From positions 124,001-188,000 of the forward strand of contig CAJOHJ010000003.1 of assembly GCA_905234265.1 (NCBI GenBank): a DNA stretch of 64,000 bases, given 5' to 3'. Source of the DNA: an uncultured Prevotella sp. (lineage in GTDB: Bacteria; Bacteroidota; Bacteroidia; Bacteroidales; Bacteroidaceae). How positions within the stretch are numbered: position 1 is the stretch's first letter; each line of letters begins with the position of its first letter. Positions 8,824-17,852 of this stretch are shown here, piece after piece. The position numbers and the translations under genes are program-made. The notes below the pieces were generated by a model, which did not search any database, was not told the origin of the DNA, and saw only the letters and a program-made list of their open reading frames with translations.

Positions 8824-10413
8824 ATGAAAAAGCTACTTACCACCGCCATTGCCACACTGATGGCCTGCACATCACAGGCACAGTCGGTCACAGCCACAGT
8901 GCATGCCGACCAGCCAGGGGCAAAAATCAACAAGGAAATCTACGGCCAGTTTGCCGAACACTTAGGCTCGTGCATCTACGGGGGACTCTGGGTCGGCGAG
9001 CAGTCAGCCATTCCAAACACACAGGGCTACCGCACCGACGTGCTGAACGCCCTCAAGGAACTGCACATCCCCGTGCTGCGCTGGCCTGGCGGATGCTTTG
9101 CCGACGAATACCACTGGCGCGACGGCATAGGTCCGCGCTCTGAGCGCCCGTCGATGAAGAACAACAACTGGGGTGGCACCATCGAGGACAACTCATTCGG
9201 CACCCACGAGTTCCTTAACCTCTGCGAACTGCTGGAATGCGAACCTTACGTCAGCGGAAATGTAGGCTCAGGCACCGTTGAAGAGCTTGCCAAATGGGTA
9301 GAATACATGACCAGTGAGGACGGCACGCCCATGGCTAAGCTGCGCAAGGAGAACGGCCGCGAGAAGCCTTGGAAGGTGAAGTATCTCGGAGTGGGAAATG
9401 AAAGCTGGGGATGCGGAGGCAGCATGAACCCTCAATATTACAGCGACTTATACCGCCGCTATCAGACATATTGCCGCAATTACGACGGCAACAGACTCTT
9501 CAAGATTGCCAGCGGCGCCTCCGACTATGACTACAACTGGACGAAAGTGCTGATGCACAATGCCGGAACGCGCATGGACGGACTGTCGCTGCACTATTAC
9601 ACCTGCTCCGGATGGAACGGGCCAAAGGGGTCTGCCACTCAGTTCGACAATGACCAGTACTACTGGACTCTTGGCAAATGCCTTGAGCTGGAGGATGTCA
9701 TCAAGAAGCACAAGGCCATCATGGACGCAGCCGACCCAAAGCACCGCGTGGCACTGATGGTCGACGAATGGGGAACATGGTGGGACGAAGAGCCTGGCAC
9801 CATACGCGGTCACCTCTATCAGCAGAATGCACTGCGCGACGCTTTTGTGGCAGCCCTGTCACTGAACGTCTTCCATCGCCATACCGACCGCGTGAAGATG
9901 GCTAACATTGCACAGGTTGTGAATGTGCTGCAGTCGATGATACTTACCGACCAGGAAGGCAGCGGCCACATGGTGCTGACACCAACCTACCACGTGTTTA
10001 AGATGTACGTTCCATTCCAGGAAGCAACCTTCCTGCCTGTCGACGTGGTCTGCGACACCATGATGGTGCGCCACGACTACTTCAAGCCCATGGACACCAG
10101 CCGCGCCGACGGCTATCGCAAGCTTCCACTGGTGTCTGCATCGGCTGCCGTGCAGAAAGACGGCTCCATCGTTCTCTCGCTGACCAATGTCAGCCTTGAC
10201 AAGTCGCAGAACGTCAGCGTCAGCCTGCCTGGCTTTAAGGCCAAGAGCGTCAGCGGCAGCATCCTTACCGCTGCCAAGGTGGCCGACTATAACGACTTCC
10301 AGCATCCCAGCGTGGTGGCTCCAACGGCGTTCACTGATGCAAAAATAAAGAAAGACCAGCTGTCAGTAAAGCTTCCGGCAAAGAGCATCGTGGTGCTGAC
10401 CATCAAGAAATAG
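8824..10413 (+). CDS. Alpha-L-arabinofuranosidase, GH51
   Basis: 529 residues with a signal peptide (about 1-19, ending CTSQAQ), so exported to the periplasm or surface. The GH51 catalytic barrel shows the opening motif INKEIYGQFAEHLG, the substrate-site RWPGGCFADEYHW, the acid/base Glu193 in GVGNESWGCGG and the nucleophile Glu315 in MVDEWGTWW. A C-terminal beta-sandwich (about 400-529) completes the normal length. The enzyme removes arabinofuranosyl side chains from arabinan or arabinoxylan. The GH43 enzyme at 20449-22104 could act on the same polymers, but the two genes are not clustered and there is no adjacent SusCD pair. Confidence 0.93.
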   Translation: MKKLLTTAIATLMACTSQAQSVTATVHADQPGAKINKEIYGQFAEHLGSCIYGGLWVGEQSAIPNTQGYRTDVLNALKELHIPVLRWPGGCFADEYHWRDGIGPRSERPSMKNNNWGGTIEDNSFGTHEFLNLCELLECEPYVSGNVGSGTVEELAKWVEYMTSEDGTPMAKLRKENGREKPWKVKYLGVGNESWGCGGSMNPQYYSDLYRRYQTYCRNYDGNRLFKIASGASDYDYNWTKVLMHNAGTRMDGLSLHYYTCSGWNGPKGSATQFDNDQYYWTLGKCLELEDVIKKHKAIMDAADPKHRVALMVDEWGTWWDEEPGTIRGHLYQQNALRDAFVAALSLNVFHRHTDRVKMANIAQVVNVLQSMILTDQEGSGHMVLTPTYHVFKMYVPFQEATFLPVDVVCDTMMVRHDYFKPMDTSRADGYRKLPLVSASAAVQKDGSIVLSLTNVSLDKSQNVSVSLPGFKAKSVSGSILTAAKVADYNDFQHPSVVAPTAFTDAKIKKDQLSVKLPAKSIVVLTIKK

Positions 10414-10438
10414 CCCTATACCCTCCCCCCCGAAGACA

Positions 10439-12640
10439 ATGAAAAAGACAAGCATTCTCACCCTGCTGCTGACAGTAGTCATGGCAGCGCAAGGCCACAG
10501 CATTCTCACACTGAAGGACATCACCGGCGGAAAGCTGCGTGGCGAGTCGGTGGCCGCCATACGTGTGCTGCAGGGCAGCGACTGCTACACCATGATTTCG
10601 CCTGACTGGAAGCGAGTGGTGAAATGCTCGTTCGCCGACGGCAACGAGGTGGAGACACTCTTCGACGCTACCGTCAACGGCAATGGCGAGATGGAGGACA
10701 TTGATGACTACGTAATCAGTCCAACACAGTCGTCCATGCTCGTTCAGACACAGAGCGAACACATCTACCGCCACTCGCTGACAGCCACCTACTATGTCTA
10801 TAACTTCGCCGACAAGAGCCTTCGCAGACTCTCACAAGACGGCAAGGAGCAGGTGCCGGTCTACTCCCCCGACGGCACGAAAATTGCCTTTGTGCGTGAC
10901 AACAACATCTTCCTTGCCAGCCTCGACGACGGGAGCGTACGGCAGATAACCGCCGACGGCAGCTTCGGCAGCATCATCAACGGCATTCCCGACTGGGTGA
11001 ACGAGGAAGAATTCGGCATCGACCGTGCCATCACCTTTACCCCCGACGGCCGACACCTGTTATGGGTGCGCTACGACGAAAGCAAGGTGAAGACATTCTC
11101 CATACAACTCTATAAAGGCAGCAAGCCAGAGAAAATGGAATATGCCGACTATCCTGGACTGTACTCCTACAAATACCCCATTGCCGGCGAACAGAATTCT
11201 ACCGTTTCTCTGCATATCTACGACATCAGCAGCGGTACTTCTGGCGTGATGCAACTGCCGCTGGACGCAGACGACTACATTCCACGCCTGATGCCTGCCA
11301 ACGGCGGAAGCCAGGTGCTTATATGCAGGCTGAACAGGCTGCAGAACCACATGCAGATTTACATCGGAGACGCTGCCAACGGTACATGCCGGCAAATCAT
11401 TGAGGAAACCGCCGACAAGTACATAAAGGAAGAGGCCATCAGCGGCATAACCGTCACCGACAGCCACATTCTGCTGCCTTCTGACCGCAGCGGATGGATG
11501 CACCTCTACCTCTACGACTTCAAAGGCCGGCTGGAAAGAGCTGTCACAAGCGGCAGCTTCGAGGTGAGTGCCGTCTACGGTTATGACGAGAAGAGCGGCA
11601 GCACCTTCTTTGCTTCCCACGAGGCCAAGCCCACAGGTCAGAACGTCTGGGTTGCACTGAAGAACGGCCAGCGCAAGTGCCTCACGCCCCAAGAAGGATG
11701 GAACACGGCTGTCTTCAGCAGCAGTTTCAGGCACTTCATCAATACGTGGAGCGACATCGACACTCCGCCCGTGACTACCATCAGAGACGCCAAGGGCAGG
11801 CTGACAGCCACCCTGAAGGATAACAGAAAGCTTAACGACATGCTGGCAAACTACCGGCTGGGCAAGAAAGAAATGCTTACCATAACGACGTCCGACGGCA
11901 TCACCCTCAATGCATGGATGGTGAAGCCGGTTGGCTTCAGTCTGGATAAGAAATATCCGGTAGTCATGTACCAGTACGGCGGTCCTGGCAACCAACAAGT
12001 CAGGGACGCATGGAATATAGGCATGGCCGGACAAGGAGCGGCCCTTGAGCAGTACCTCTGCCAGCAGGGATACATCTGCGTATGTGTCGACAATCGCGGA
12101 ACCGGCGGTCGCGGCGCAGAATTCGAGAAATGCACATATCTACAGCTTGGGCGGTTAGAGGCACGCGATCAGGCTGAGGCAGCTCTCTGGCTTAGCCAAC
12201 AGCCGTATGTCGACGCCAGCAGGATAGCCATCTGGGGATGGAGCTTTGGAGGCTTCAACACGCTGATGGCCATGTCTGAAGGCCGTGGTCTCTTCCGTGC
12301 CGGCATTGCAATAGCGCCTCCGACATCGTGGCGATATTATGACACCATCTACACCGAGAGGTTTATGCGCACTCCGCAGGAAAATCCTTCCGGCTACGAC
12401 GACTGTCCCATCAGCCGCGCCGAAAAGTTGCAGGGAGCGCTGCTGCTCTGCCACGGACTGGCCGACGACAATGTTCATTTCCGCAACACTGCCGAATACA
12501 CCGAAGCCCTGGTGCAGGCCGGCAAGGATTTCCGCCAGCTGGTATACACCAACAGAAACCACAGCATCTACGGCGGCAACACGCGCCACCATCTGTTCTC
12601 CCAGTGCATCGATTTCTTCAATCAGCACCTTGGGGAATAA
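10439..12640 (+). CDS. Dipeptidyl peptidase IV, S9B family
   Basis: 733 residues with signal peptide (about 1-20). The N-terminal half is an eight-bladed beta-propeller (DPPIV_N) with SPDGTKIAFVRDNNIFLA-type repeats. The C-terminal alpha/beta hydrolase has the nucleophile Ser602 in GWSFGG, Asp676 in HGLADDNVH and His708 in NRNHSIYGG, by analogy with human DPP4. The propeller residues NEEEFGI match the Glu-Glu motif that binds the substrate amino terminus. The enzyme releases X-Pro or X-Ala dipeptides. Periplasmic or surface DPP IV is usual in peptide-using Prevotella and Porphyromonas. It lies 25 bases after the GH51 gene. Confidence 0.94.
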   Translation: MKKTSILTLLLTVVMAAQGHSILTLKDITGGKLRGESVAAIRVLQGSDCYTMISPDWKRVVKCSFADGNEVETLFDATVNGNGEMEDIDDYVISPTQSSMLVQTQSEHIYRHSLTATYYVYNFADKSLRRLSQDGKEQVPVYSPDGTKIAFVRDNNIFLASLDDGSVRQITADGSFGSIINGIPDWVNEEEFGIDRAITFTPDGRHLLWVRYDESKVKTFSIQLYKGSKPEKMEYADYPGLYSYKYPIAGEQNSTVSLHIYDISSGTSGVMQLPLDADDYIPRLMPANGGSQVLICRLNRLQNHMQIYIGDAANGTCRQIIEETADKYIKEEAISGITVTDSHILLPSDRSGWMHLYLYDFKGRLERAVTSGSFEVSAVYGYDEKSGSTFFASHEAKPTGQNVWVALKNGQRKCLTPQEGWNTAVFSSSFRHFINTWSDIDTPPVTTIRDAKGRLTATLKDNRKLNDMLANYRLGKKEMLTITTSDGITLNAWMVKPVGFSLDKKYPVVMYQYGGPGNQQVRDAWNIGMAGQGAALEQYLCQQGYICVCVDNRGTGGRGAEFEKCTYLQLGRLEARDQAEAALWLSQQPYVDASRIAIWGWSFGGFNTLMAMSEGRGLFRAGIAIAPPTSWRYYDTIYTERFMRTPQENPSGYDDCPISRAEKLQGALLLCHGLADDNVHFRNTAEYTEALVQAGKDFRQLVYTNRNHSIYGGNTRHHLFSQCIDFFNQHLGE

Positions 12641-12682
12641 GTTGAAGACTACTTCCGCTTTATTGCTCTTTTGAATCTTAGC

Positions 12683-12721
12683 GGACAACAATACTTCCGT
12701 TTTGGAAAGTATCAGTTGTCC
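12683..12721. terminator. Bidirectional terminator hairpin between DPP IV and the channel gene
   Basis: GGACAAC at 12683-12689 pairs with GTTGTCC at 12715-12721, and ATACTT with AAGTAT further inside, interrupted by a small bulge. The right arm overlaps the last codons and stop of the minus-strand gene ending at 12712. Confidence 0.7.
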
Positions 12722-13374
12722 CTAAGCTTCGGCAGGGAGATGTGATAGCGCACGGCAAGGAAGCGAATGAAGCAGGTTACGAAGAAAGATACCGGCACCG
12801 TTATCTCTACTGGAGCGCCCAGCAAGTCGGCAGCCCAATAGGCCACACCTCCTGCAACAGCGGCCATGGCATATATCTCGCGGCGGAAAATGACTGGCTC
12901 GTTGTTCAACAGTACATCGCGAATGACTCCACCTGCTGCTCCGGTGATGCAACCCATGATGATAGCCACCCAGTATGGCTGCCCCACCATGAGCGACTTC
13001 TGTATGCCGGCAATGGTGAACAGTGCCAGTCCCAGGGTGTCGAACACCATCCACGTGTTGTTGAAAGTCTCAAGCTTCTTGTTGAAGACTATCACCAGGA
13101 CGAGAGCCATCGCCGTACAAATGATGTAGAAAGGATTAGTCATCCAGAAGGGTGTTACGCCCAGCATTACGTCGCGAATGGTGCCGCCGCCGATAGCCAC
13201 GGCAATGCCGCAGACGTAGCCTCCAAACCAGTCAAAATGCTTGGCAGCAGCATGCCTGATGCCTGATATTGCAAAGGCAAAAGTGCCTAAGAACTCTACT
13301 ACCTGAGATATTATTTCGTTGTATTCCACGTTTTCATTTTTTATGCTGCCAATGTCTGCTATTATTGCACCCAC
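12712..13374 (-). CDS. TRIC-type/UPF0126 cation channel family membrane protein
   Basis: Up to 220 residues, six to seven membrane helices in two repeated halves, each with a glycine-rich segment (GGYVCGIAVAIGGGTIRDVMLG and GCITGAAGGVIRDVLL; quoted partly as GGGTIRDVMLG and GGVIRDVL). This paired G-x-I-R-D-V-L signature is diagnostic of the YicG/UPF0126 group, prokaryotic relatives of TRIC potassium channels. The physiological role in bacteria is unclear; glycine uptake has been suggested for some members. Two GTG starts are possible, at 13374 and 13329; the latter gives VEYNEIISQ and better matches the usual short N-terminus. Confidence 0.85.
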   Translation of the reverse strand: MGAIIADIGSIKNENVEYNEIISQVVEFLGTFAFAISGIRHAAAKHFDWFGGYVCGIAVAIGGGTIRDVMLGVTPFWMTNPFYIICTAMALVLVIVFNKKLETFNNTWMVFDTLGLALFTIAGIQKSLMVGQPYWVAIIMGCITGAAGGVIRDVLLNNEPVIFRREIYAMAAVAGGVAYWAADLLGAPVEITVPVSFFVTCFIRFLAVRYHISLPKLRDN

Positions 13375-13386
13375 ATTCCATGTTGG

Positions 13387-13449
13387 CCTTGCCTGCCGCT
13401 GTGTCGGCCTTACCTGCTATAGCATCGGGCCTGGATGCCGCAGTGTCAG
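13387..13449. repeat. 21-base tandem array, GC-rich (array F)
   Basis: Three contiguous diverged 21-base units at 13387-13407 (CCTTGCCTGCCGC...), 13408-13428 (CCTTACCTGCTAT...) and 13429-13449 (GCCTGGATGCCGC...). Units 1 and 3 share GCCGC-GTGTC. The last unit covers the rarA stop codon (13446-13448). The sequence is unrelated to the GATAATT arrays, but the period and the placement at a gene 3' end are the same. Confidence 0.7.
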
Positions 13450-14717
13450 TCTTTAAACCTGTCGCCCCAACAGCTCAGCATGCGGTCGTATAGCTTCTGT
13501 TCCGAAGGAGAATGCTGTGCATGCCAAAAGCGGCTGTCGGCAATATCGTCTGGAAGATACTGCTGTGGGGTGAAATTCGACGGATAGTCGTGAGGATATT
13601 TGTAGCCGTCGTGATAGCCAAGATCCTTCATCAGCTTAGTTGGCACATTCCTTAGATGCAGAGGGACAGGCAGGTTTCCAGTCTGGCGGACATTAGCCAA
13701 AGCTCCGTCAATACCCATATAGGCAGAATTACTCTTAGGCGAAGTAGCCAGATATACGACGGCCTCAGCCAGAGGTATTCTGCCCTCGGGCCATCCTATC
13801 TTCATTACTGCGTCGAATGCGGCATTGGCCAGCAGCAATGCGTTGGGATTGGCAAGACCAACATCTTCGGCCGCGGAAATCACTATGCGGCGTGCAATAA
13901 ACTGTGGGTCTTCCCCACCTTCTATCATGCGAGCCATCCAATAGAGAGCTGCATCAGGGTCGGAACCGCGAATAGACTTTATAAACGCAGAAATAATGTC
14001 GTAGTGCATTTCCCCGTCCTTGTCGTATGCCAATGGATTTTGCTGCAGGCACTGTTCGACAAACTCATCGGTTATCACAGGCTCGTCGCCGGGGAACGAG
14101 TCGACGACAAGTTCCAGAATATTCAGGAGTTTTCTTGCGTCGCCACCACTGTATCGCAGCATGGCCCCCGTCTCCTTCATGACAATGTTACGCTCCTTGA
14201 GATAGACATCGGTAGTAACTGCCCTGTGAAGGAGTTCCAGCAGGTCTGCCTTCTCCAGCGACTTCAGCACATACAGCTGACAGCGCGACAAGAGAGGGCG
14301 TATCACTTCGAATGACGGATTTTCCGTTGTTGCGCCAATCAGCGTTACCGTTCCTTTTTCCACGGCACCGAGCAGCGAGTCCTGCTGCGACTTAGAGAAA
14401 CGGTGTATCTCGTCGATGAACAATATCGGTGAAGCAGAATTGAAGAAGCGTCCCTTCTGCGCACGCTCTATGACATCACGGACGTCCTTGACGCCGCTGG
14501 TGACTGCCGACAGCGTGTAGAACTGGGCCTCCAGCCTGTTGGCAATAATCTGCGCCAGCGTTGTCTTGCCCACACCTGGAGGTCCCCAGAGTATGAACGA
14601 CGTTATGCGCCCTGCTTCAATCATTTTCCGAAGCACAGCACCCTCACCGACAAGGTGACGCTGTCCGACATATTCGTCGAGTGTCCGTGGGCGTAATCTT
14701 TCTGCTAATGGCTCCAT
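13446..14717 (-). CDS. rarA: Replication-associated recombination protein A, AAA+ ATPase
   Basis: 423 residues, full length for the RarA/MgsA/WRNIP1 family. Walker A is GPPGVGKTTLA (about 46-56), Walker B ILFIDEIHRF (about 96-105), sensor 1 LIGATTENPSF, and the arginine-finger region LLSRCQLY follows. The C-terminal tetramerisation and DNA-binding domain starts near 250 (SAFIKSIRGSDPDAALYW) and the family motif LPVPLHLRNVPTKLMK is present. It acts at stalled replication forks with SSB and RecA. It has its own promoter. Its 3' end runs into the 21-base array F. Confidence 0.96.
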   Translation of the reverse strand: MEPLAERLRPRTLDEYVGQRHLVGEGAVLRKMIEAGRITSFILWGPPGVGKTTLAQIIANRLEAQFYTLSAVTSGVKDVRDVIERAQKGRFFNSASPILFIDEIHRFSKSQQDSLLGAVEKGTVTLIGATTENPSFEVIRPLLSRCQLYVLKSLEKADLLELLHRAVTTDVYLKERNIVMKETGAMLRYSGGDARKLLNILELVVDSFPGDEPVITDEFVEQCLQQNPLAYDKDGEMHYDIISAFIKSIRGSDPDAALYWMARMIEGGEDPQFIARRIVISAAEDVGLANPNALLLANAAFDAVMKIGWPEGRIPLAEAVVYLATSPKSNSAYMGIDGALANVRQTGNLPVPLHLRNVPTKLMKDLGYHDGYKYPHDYPSNFTPQQYLPDDIADSRFWHAQHSPSEQKLYDRMLSCWGDRFKD

Positions 14718-14733
14718 AGTGTTCTATGGTCGG

Positions 14734-14741
14734 CAAAGTTA
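14734..14741 (-). promoter_or_regulatory. Promoter for rarA
   Basis: The minus strand reads TAACTTTG, 16 bases before the rarA ATG at 14717. TTG (in GTTGG, plus-strand 14763-14765) lies 21 bases further upstream as the -33 element. Confidence 0.7.
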
Positions 14742-14848
14742 CAATATTTGGAAAACATTTTCCAACATAGCAGCAGGCAGTTTTAGTAAAAAGTTGTTAA
14801 AGCGGAATAAATCTGGATTTTCCTTGATTGACTATAAACTAAAAATGG

Positions 14849-14856
14849 TAATTTTG
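14849..14856 (+). promoter_or_regulatory. Promoter for the 269-aa acidic protein
   Basis: TAATTTTG, with TTG at 14828-14830 18 bases upstream. The predicted 5' leader of about 65 bases before the ATG at 14928 has only a short CTAC/GTAG stem. Confidence 0.65.
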
Positions 14857-14927
14857 CAGACACTACCCATGACGAGTAGTAGCAAACCAATAAAGTATAT
14901 ACAGAAAATATAAAGCAATAAAACAAG

Positions 14928-15737
14928 ATGAAGGAAGCCAATGCCAGCAAGACGCTGAGTTTAAAGACTCTCACCAAAAGTTCCGTATGGGATATCCAAG
15001 AGAATGATGTGTTTAGAATACTGGACGCCGGAAGCAAGGACACTGAACTGAAAGACAACATCAGACACTTTGCCGACATCATACGGAGTGCTTTCATGAT
15101 AGAAACACTTAAAGACAACGATACCCTCAGCCAGAAAAAATACGAAAAGCTGGGCTATAAGATAGGCACCGTGAAGCTTGACGAGTCCACAAAGGTTCTC
15201 TGGGCCATCAAGAAGCGTCCCATAATGCGCGTCACCGACCTTACCTACGAGAACATCAGGCACATCACCGCCAGCAAGCTGGTAGAGGTGCTTGACAGAA
15301 ACTTCGGAGGTGGCTGGGACTCGCTGTCGCAGTCTATACAGGACATCATCGAAAGCGGCTTCGACATTTCAACCACCACCCTGCCCAAGGACCGTCTGCA
15401 CAAAAAAGGCGGCATGTATGAGCGCAAGATTGCCGACGGCTACGACGTGCTGGAGGTTGAGAAAGGAACCTGGGTGGAGGCCATCTTTGCAAAAGTGAAG
15501 CCTGAAGTGCTGAAACCGCGTGTGAAGTATAACGACTATACCGACCCAGAAGACGAGGACGAAGATGCCGACGTAAACATCGTTGACGACTACAACAAGC
15601 CCGACGACGACGACGTTGAGCTGGAAGAGCCTAACGACGAGGACATCACCGAAGAGAACTACCGCACAACGTTCGAAATCAATGACGACATGGATGACGA
15701 CGCAGAGAGTCTTTCAGACTATATCGTCGACGAGTAA
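14928..15737 (+). CDS. Conserved hypothetical protein with long acidic tail, 269 aa
   Basis: I do not recognise a characterised family. The first about 190 residues look like a compact alpha/beta domain (SVWDIQENDVFRILDAGSK; AIKKRPIMRVTDLTYENIRH; NFGGGWDSLSQSIQDIIES). The last about 75 residues are extremely acidic (DPEDEDEDADVNIVDDYN, PDDDDVELEEPNDEDI), with no signal peptide and no membrane helix. Acidic tails like this occur on chaperone-like or nucleic-acid-mimicking proteins, but that is only a possibility. The next gene, a glycosyltransferase, starts six bases after its stop, so the two are probably co-transcribed. Confidence 0.7.
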   Translation: MKEANASKTLSLKTLTKSSVWDIQENDVFRILDAGSKDTELKDNIRHFADIIRSAFMIETLKDNDTLSQKKYEKLGYKIGTVKLDESTKVLWAIKKRPIMRVTDLTYENIRHITASKLVEVLDRNFGGGWDSLSQSIQDIIESGFDISTTTLPKDRLHKKGGMYERKIADGYDVLEVEKGTWVEAIFAKVKPEVLKPRVKYNDYTDPEDEDEDADVNIVDDYNKPDDDDVELEEPNDEDITEENYRTTFEINDDMDDDAESLSDYIVDE

Positions 15738-15743
15738 GCGTAT

Positions 15744-16970
15744 ATGAGAATTGCCATCCTTACTTCTGGCATTCTACCTGTTCCTGCCGTCCGTGGCGGA
15801 GCCGTAGAAACATTGACAGACTATTATCTGGAGTATAACGGCACGCACGGACTGCATGACATTACCGTCTACAGCATCCACCACAAAGAAGTAGGCTGCC
15901 AACAGGAAACGGACTGCCACAACGGCATCGGCAACCACTATCAATACATCGACACCAACAGCCTCTTTGCGAAAGCTGGCAAGCAAGTCACGCGCTTGCT
16001 GCACAAGCTTACCCCTTACCACTACAGCATAGAGTACTTTTTCCGGCAGGCACTGAGGAAAATCGCCTGTCAGCATTACGACGTCATCATCATAGAGAAC
16101 CGCCCTGGCTTCGGCCCCGGCCTCCGGAAAAAGACCGATGCCCTGCTGGTGTACCACCTGCACAACGACATGCTGAACGCCAGCACTTGGCACAACAGCG
16201 AAATCTATCAGGCAGCAACGAAAATCATCACCGTCTCAGACTACATAAAAAACCGTGTGCAGACCTGCTGTCTGCACGACACAAAGACGGCAACGGTGTA
16301 CAATGGCATAGACATTGCGCAGTTCTCTACGGACGAGGCAATTAGCCGCAAGGCACTGGGCTTCAACGCCGACGACTTCGTGCTTGCGTTCAGCGGCAGG
16401 CTGATACCAGAAAAGGGCATCCTTGAGCTGATAGAGGCCATGACGAAACTTGCCAGCTGCCCCAAAATAAAGCTGATGGTCATGGGCAGCTCATTCTATG
16501 GCATCAACAATGACGAGGGCGGCTTCATACAGAAGCTGAAGAGCATGGCCGACACGCTCTCCGACAGAATTGTGTTCACTGGCTATGTGCGCCATGAAGA
16601 CATGGGCAAATACCTTAGGGCTGCCGATGTCGCCGTGCTGCCGTCTACATGGGACGAACCCTTCGGCCTGACCATCGTTGAAGGTATGGCAGCAGGACTG
16701 CCTGTAATAACCACCAACCGCGGTGGCATTCCCGAAATCGTGTCGGAAGAAAACGCCATCATCCTGCCCTATCCTGCCAATCCAGGCAATGACGACGACA
16801 ATGAAGGAAAGCTTTCCGGCCAGATTGCCGACGCCATATTGTCACTCTACCGCGATGCCGGCAAGCGCGCTGCAATGGGCAGGGCGTCGCAGGAGGCTGC
16901 CGCCAAGTTCTCAAAAGAAGCGTACGCCCGTAACTTCTTCGAGGCCATAGCCACCGTCAGAGACCTCTAA
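15744..16970 (+). CDS. Glycosyltransferase, GT4 family, 408 aa
   Basis: GT-B glycosyltransferase. The N-terminus has the glycine-rich acceptor loop (ILTSGILPVPAVRGGAVETL). The C-terminal donor domain has LAFSGRLIPEKGILELIEAM and the E-x7-E motif in WDEPFGLTIVEGMAAGLPV followed by TTNRGGIPEIV. Full length for GT4. Such enzymes build lipopolysaccharide core, O-antigen or capsule. kdsB, rfbC and galE in this window also serve surface glycan synthesis but lie far away. Confidence 0.88.
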   Translation: MRIAILTSGILPVPAVRGGAVETLTDYYLEYNGTHGLHDITVYSIHHKEVGCQQETDCHNGIGNHYQYIDTNSLFAKAGKQVTRLLHKLTPYHYSIEYFFRQALRKIACQHYDVIIIENRPGFGPGLRKKTDALLVYHLHNDMLNASTWHNSEIYQAATKIITVSDYIKNRVQTCCLHDTKTATVYNGIDIAQFSTDEAISRKALGFNADDFVLAFSGRLIPEKGILELIEAMTKLASCPKIKLMVMGSSFYGINNDEGGFIQKLKSMADTLSDRIVFTGYVRHEDMGKYLRAADVAVLPSTWDEPFGLTIVEGMAAGLPVITTNRGGIPEIVSEENAIILPYPANPGNDDDNEGKLSGQIADAILSLYRDAGKRAAMGRASQEAAAKFSKEAYARNFFEAIATVRDL

Positions 16971-17027
16971 GCATCCACTGGCCGCAACAACAAGCATAGC
17001 GCTAACAAACACACAGCAACAAAAAAA

Positions 17028-17059
17028 GCAGCGACATCTTTCAAAAAAGACATCGCTGC
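17028..17059. terminator. Bidirectional terminator between glycosyltransferase and DUF4295 gene
   Basis: GCAGCGA at 17028-17034 pairs with TCGCTGC at 17053-17059, extended by TCTT/AAGA after a two-base internal mismatch. On the minus strand the stem is followed by a seven-T run (17021-17027), a strong end for the rpmB-rpmG-DUF4295 operon. On plus it is followed by AATATTTTTATTC. Confidence 0.85.
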
Positions 17060-17100
17060 AATATTTTTATTCTTCTGCTTATCAGAAGTCTCTGTAAGCT

Positions 17101-17259
17101 TTAGTTCTTGAAGAAGTCCTTAACAGCCTCGTTAGGCACCATCTGCTCGTCAAAGACATAAGCACCGGTCTTAGGACTCTTAACCATCTTGATTACCTTA
17201 GTATAAGCGCGACCATCCTTTGAACCTTCATGGAGGGTAGCAACGGTTTTCTTTGCCAT
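17101..17259 (-). CDS. DUF4295-type small protein, 52 aa
   Basis: A 52-codon gene read directly from the minus strand: starts MAKKTVATLHEGSKDGRA, continues with KVIKMVKSPKTGAY and ends KDFFKN. It is basic at the N-terminus and resembles the short Bacteroidetes-specific DUF4295 family, which almost always follows rpmG. Here it begins 12 bases after the rpmG stop, and the operon terminator follows. The tight link to two ribosomal protein genes suggests a ribosome-associated role in Bacteroidetes, but no function can be read from the sequence alone. Confidence 0.85.
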   Translation of the reverse strand: MAKKTVATLHEGSKDGRAYTKVIKMVKSPKTGAYVFDEQMVPNEAVKDFFKN

Positions 17260-17271
17260 GCTTCAGTGATA

Positions 17272-17463
17272 TTATTTAATTTCCTTGTGCACAGTCATGC
17301 GCTTCAGGATGGGGTTATACTTCTTCAGTTCCAGTCTCTCAGGAGTGTTCTTACGGTTCTTGGTCGTAATGTAACGGCTTGTTCCTGGCAGGCCGCTCTC
17401 CTTCATTTCAGTGCATTCCAGGATTACCTGAACGCGGTTACCCTTAGCTTTCTTGCTTGCCAT
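17272..17463 (-). CDS. rpmG: 50S ribosomal protein L33
   Basis: 63 residues, small basic protein. It has the L33 pattern with [12 protein letters not shown] at the N-terminus, [20 protein letters not shown] in the middle and [15 protein letters not shown] at the end. There is no CxxC pair, so this is the zinc-free form. It lies five bases after rpmB and 12 before the DUF4295 gene. Confidence 0.96.
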   Translation of the reverse strand: MASKKAKGNRVQVILECTEMKESGLPGTSRYITTKNRKNTPERLELKKYNPILKRMTVHKEIK

Positions 17464-17468
17464 AATTG

Positions 17469-17732
17469 TTAGTCTCCTATAACTTTAATGTCCTTCCAGT
17501 CAACATAACCCTTGGCAACAGCCTGCTTAAGGGCAGCGTCCAGACCTACCTTATTAATCATACGCAGACCAGCGGCGCTGATCTTTAACTGTATCCAGCA
17601 AGCCTCCTCTACATAGTAGAATTTCTTGCTGAACAGGTTTACATCAAAGACGCGCTTTGTGCGGTGCTTTGAGTGCGACACATTATTACCACGCTGTGCC
17701 GTCTTTCCCGTAATTTGACAAATCTTCGACAT
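17469..17732 (-). CDS. rpmB: 50S ribosomal protein L28
   Basis: 87 residues. The N-terminal motif [20 protein letters not shown] is typical of L28, as is the Lys/Arg-rich middle ([11 protein letters not shown]). It is the first gene of the rpmB-rpmG-DUF4295 operon, driven by a clear promoter 53 bases upstream. Confidence 0.97.
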   Translation of the reverse strand: MSKICQITGKTAQRGNNVSHSKHRTKRVFDVNLFSKKFYYVEEACWIQLKISAAGLRMINKVGLDAALKQAVAKGYVDWKDIKVIGD

Positions 17733-17785
17733 TGCTATCTACTTTTTACTGTTTCCTTAAAATGTAACTTATTCCAAACAGGGTG

Positions 17786-17793
17786 CAAAATTA
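17786..17793 (-). promoter_or_regulatory. Promoter for rpmB-rpmG-DUF4295
   Basis: The minus strand reads TAATTTTG, with TTG at plus-strand 17815-17817, 21 bases upstream. The leader to the rpmB ATG is about 50 bases. Just upstream, TTCACAATTAACAATTCACAATTA is a short A/T-rich direct repeat (AATTCACAATTAA twice). Confidence 0.7.
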
Positions 17794-17852
17794 CACATTA
17801 AAATTGATAATTCACAATTAACAATTCACAATTAAACACGAATTAATATTTT

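Noticed and set aside
8824..10413. GH51 gene as part of a polysaccharide utilisation locus
   Set aside because: No SusC/SusD pair or sensor regulator is adjacent; neighbours are a glycosyltransferase and a peptidase.
14719..14913. 64-codon plus-strand frame in the divergent gap before the acidic protein
   Set aside because: It spans the predicted promoters of both neighbours and shows no family resemblance.
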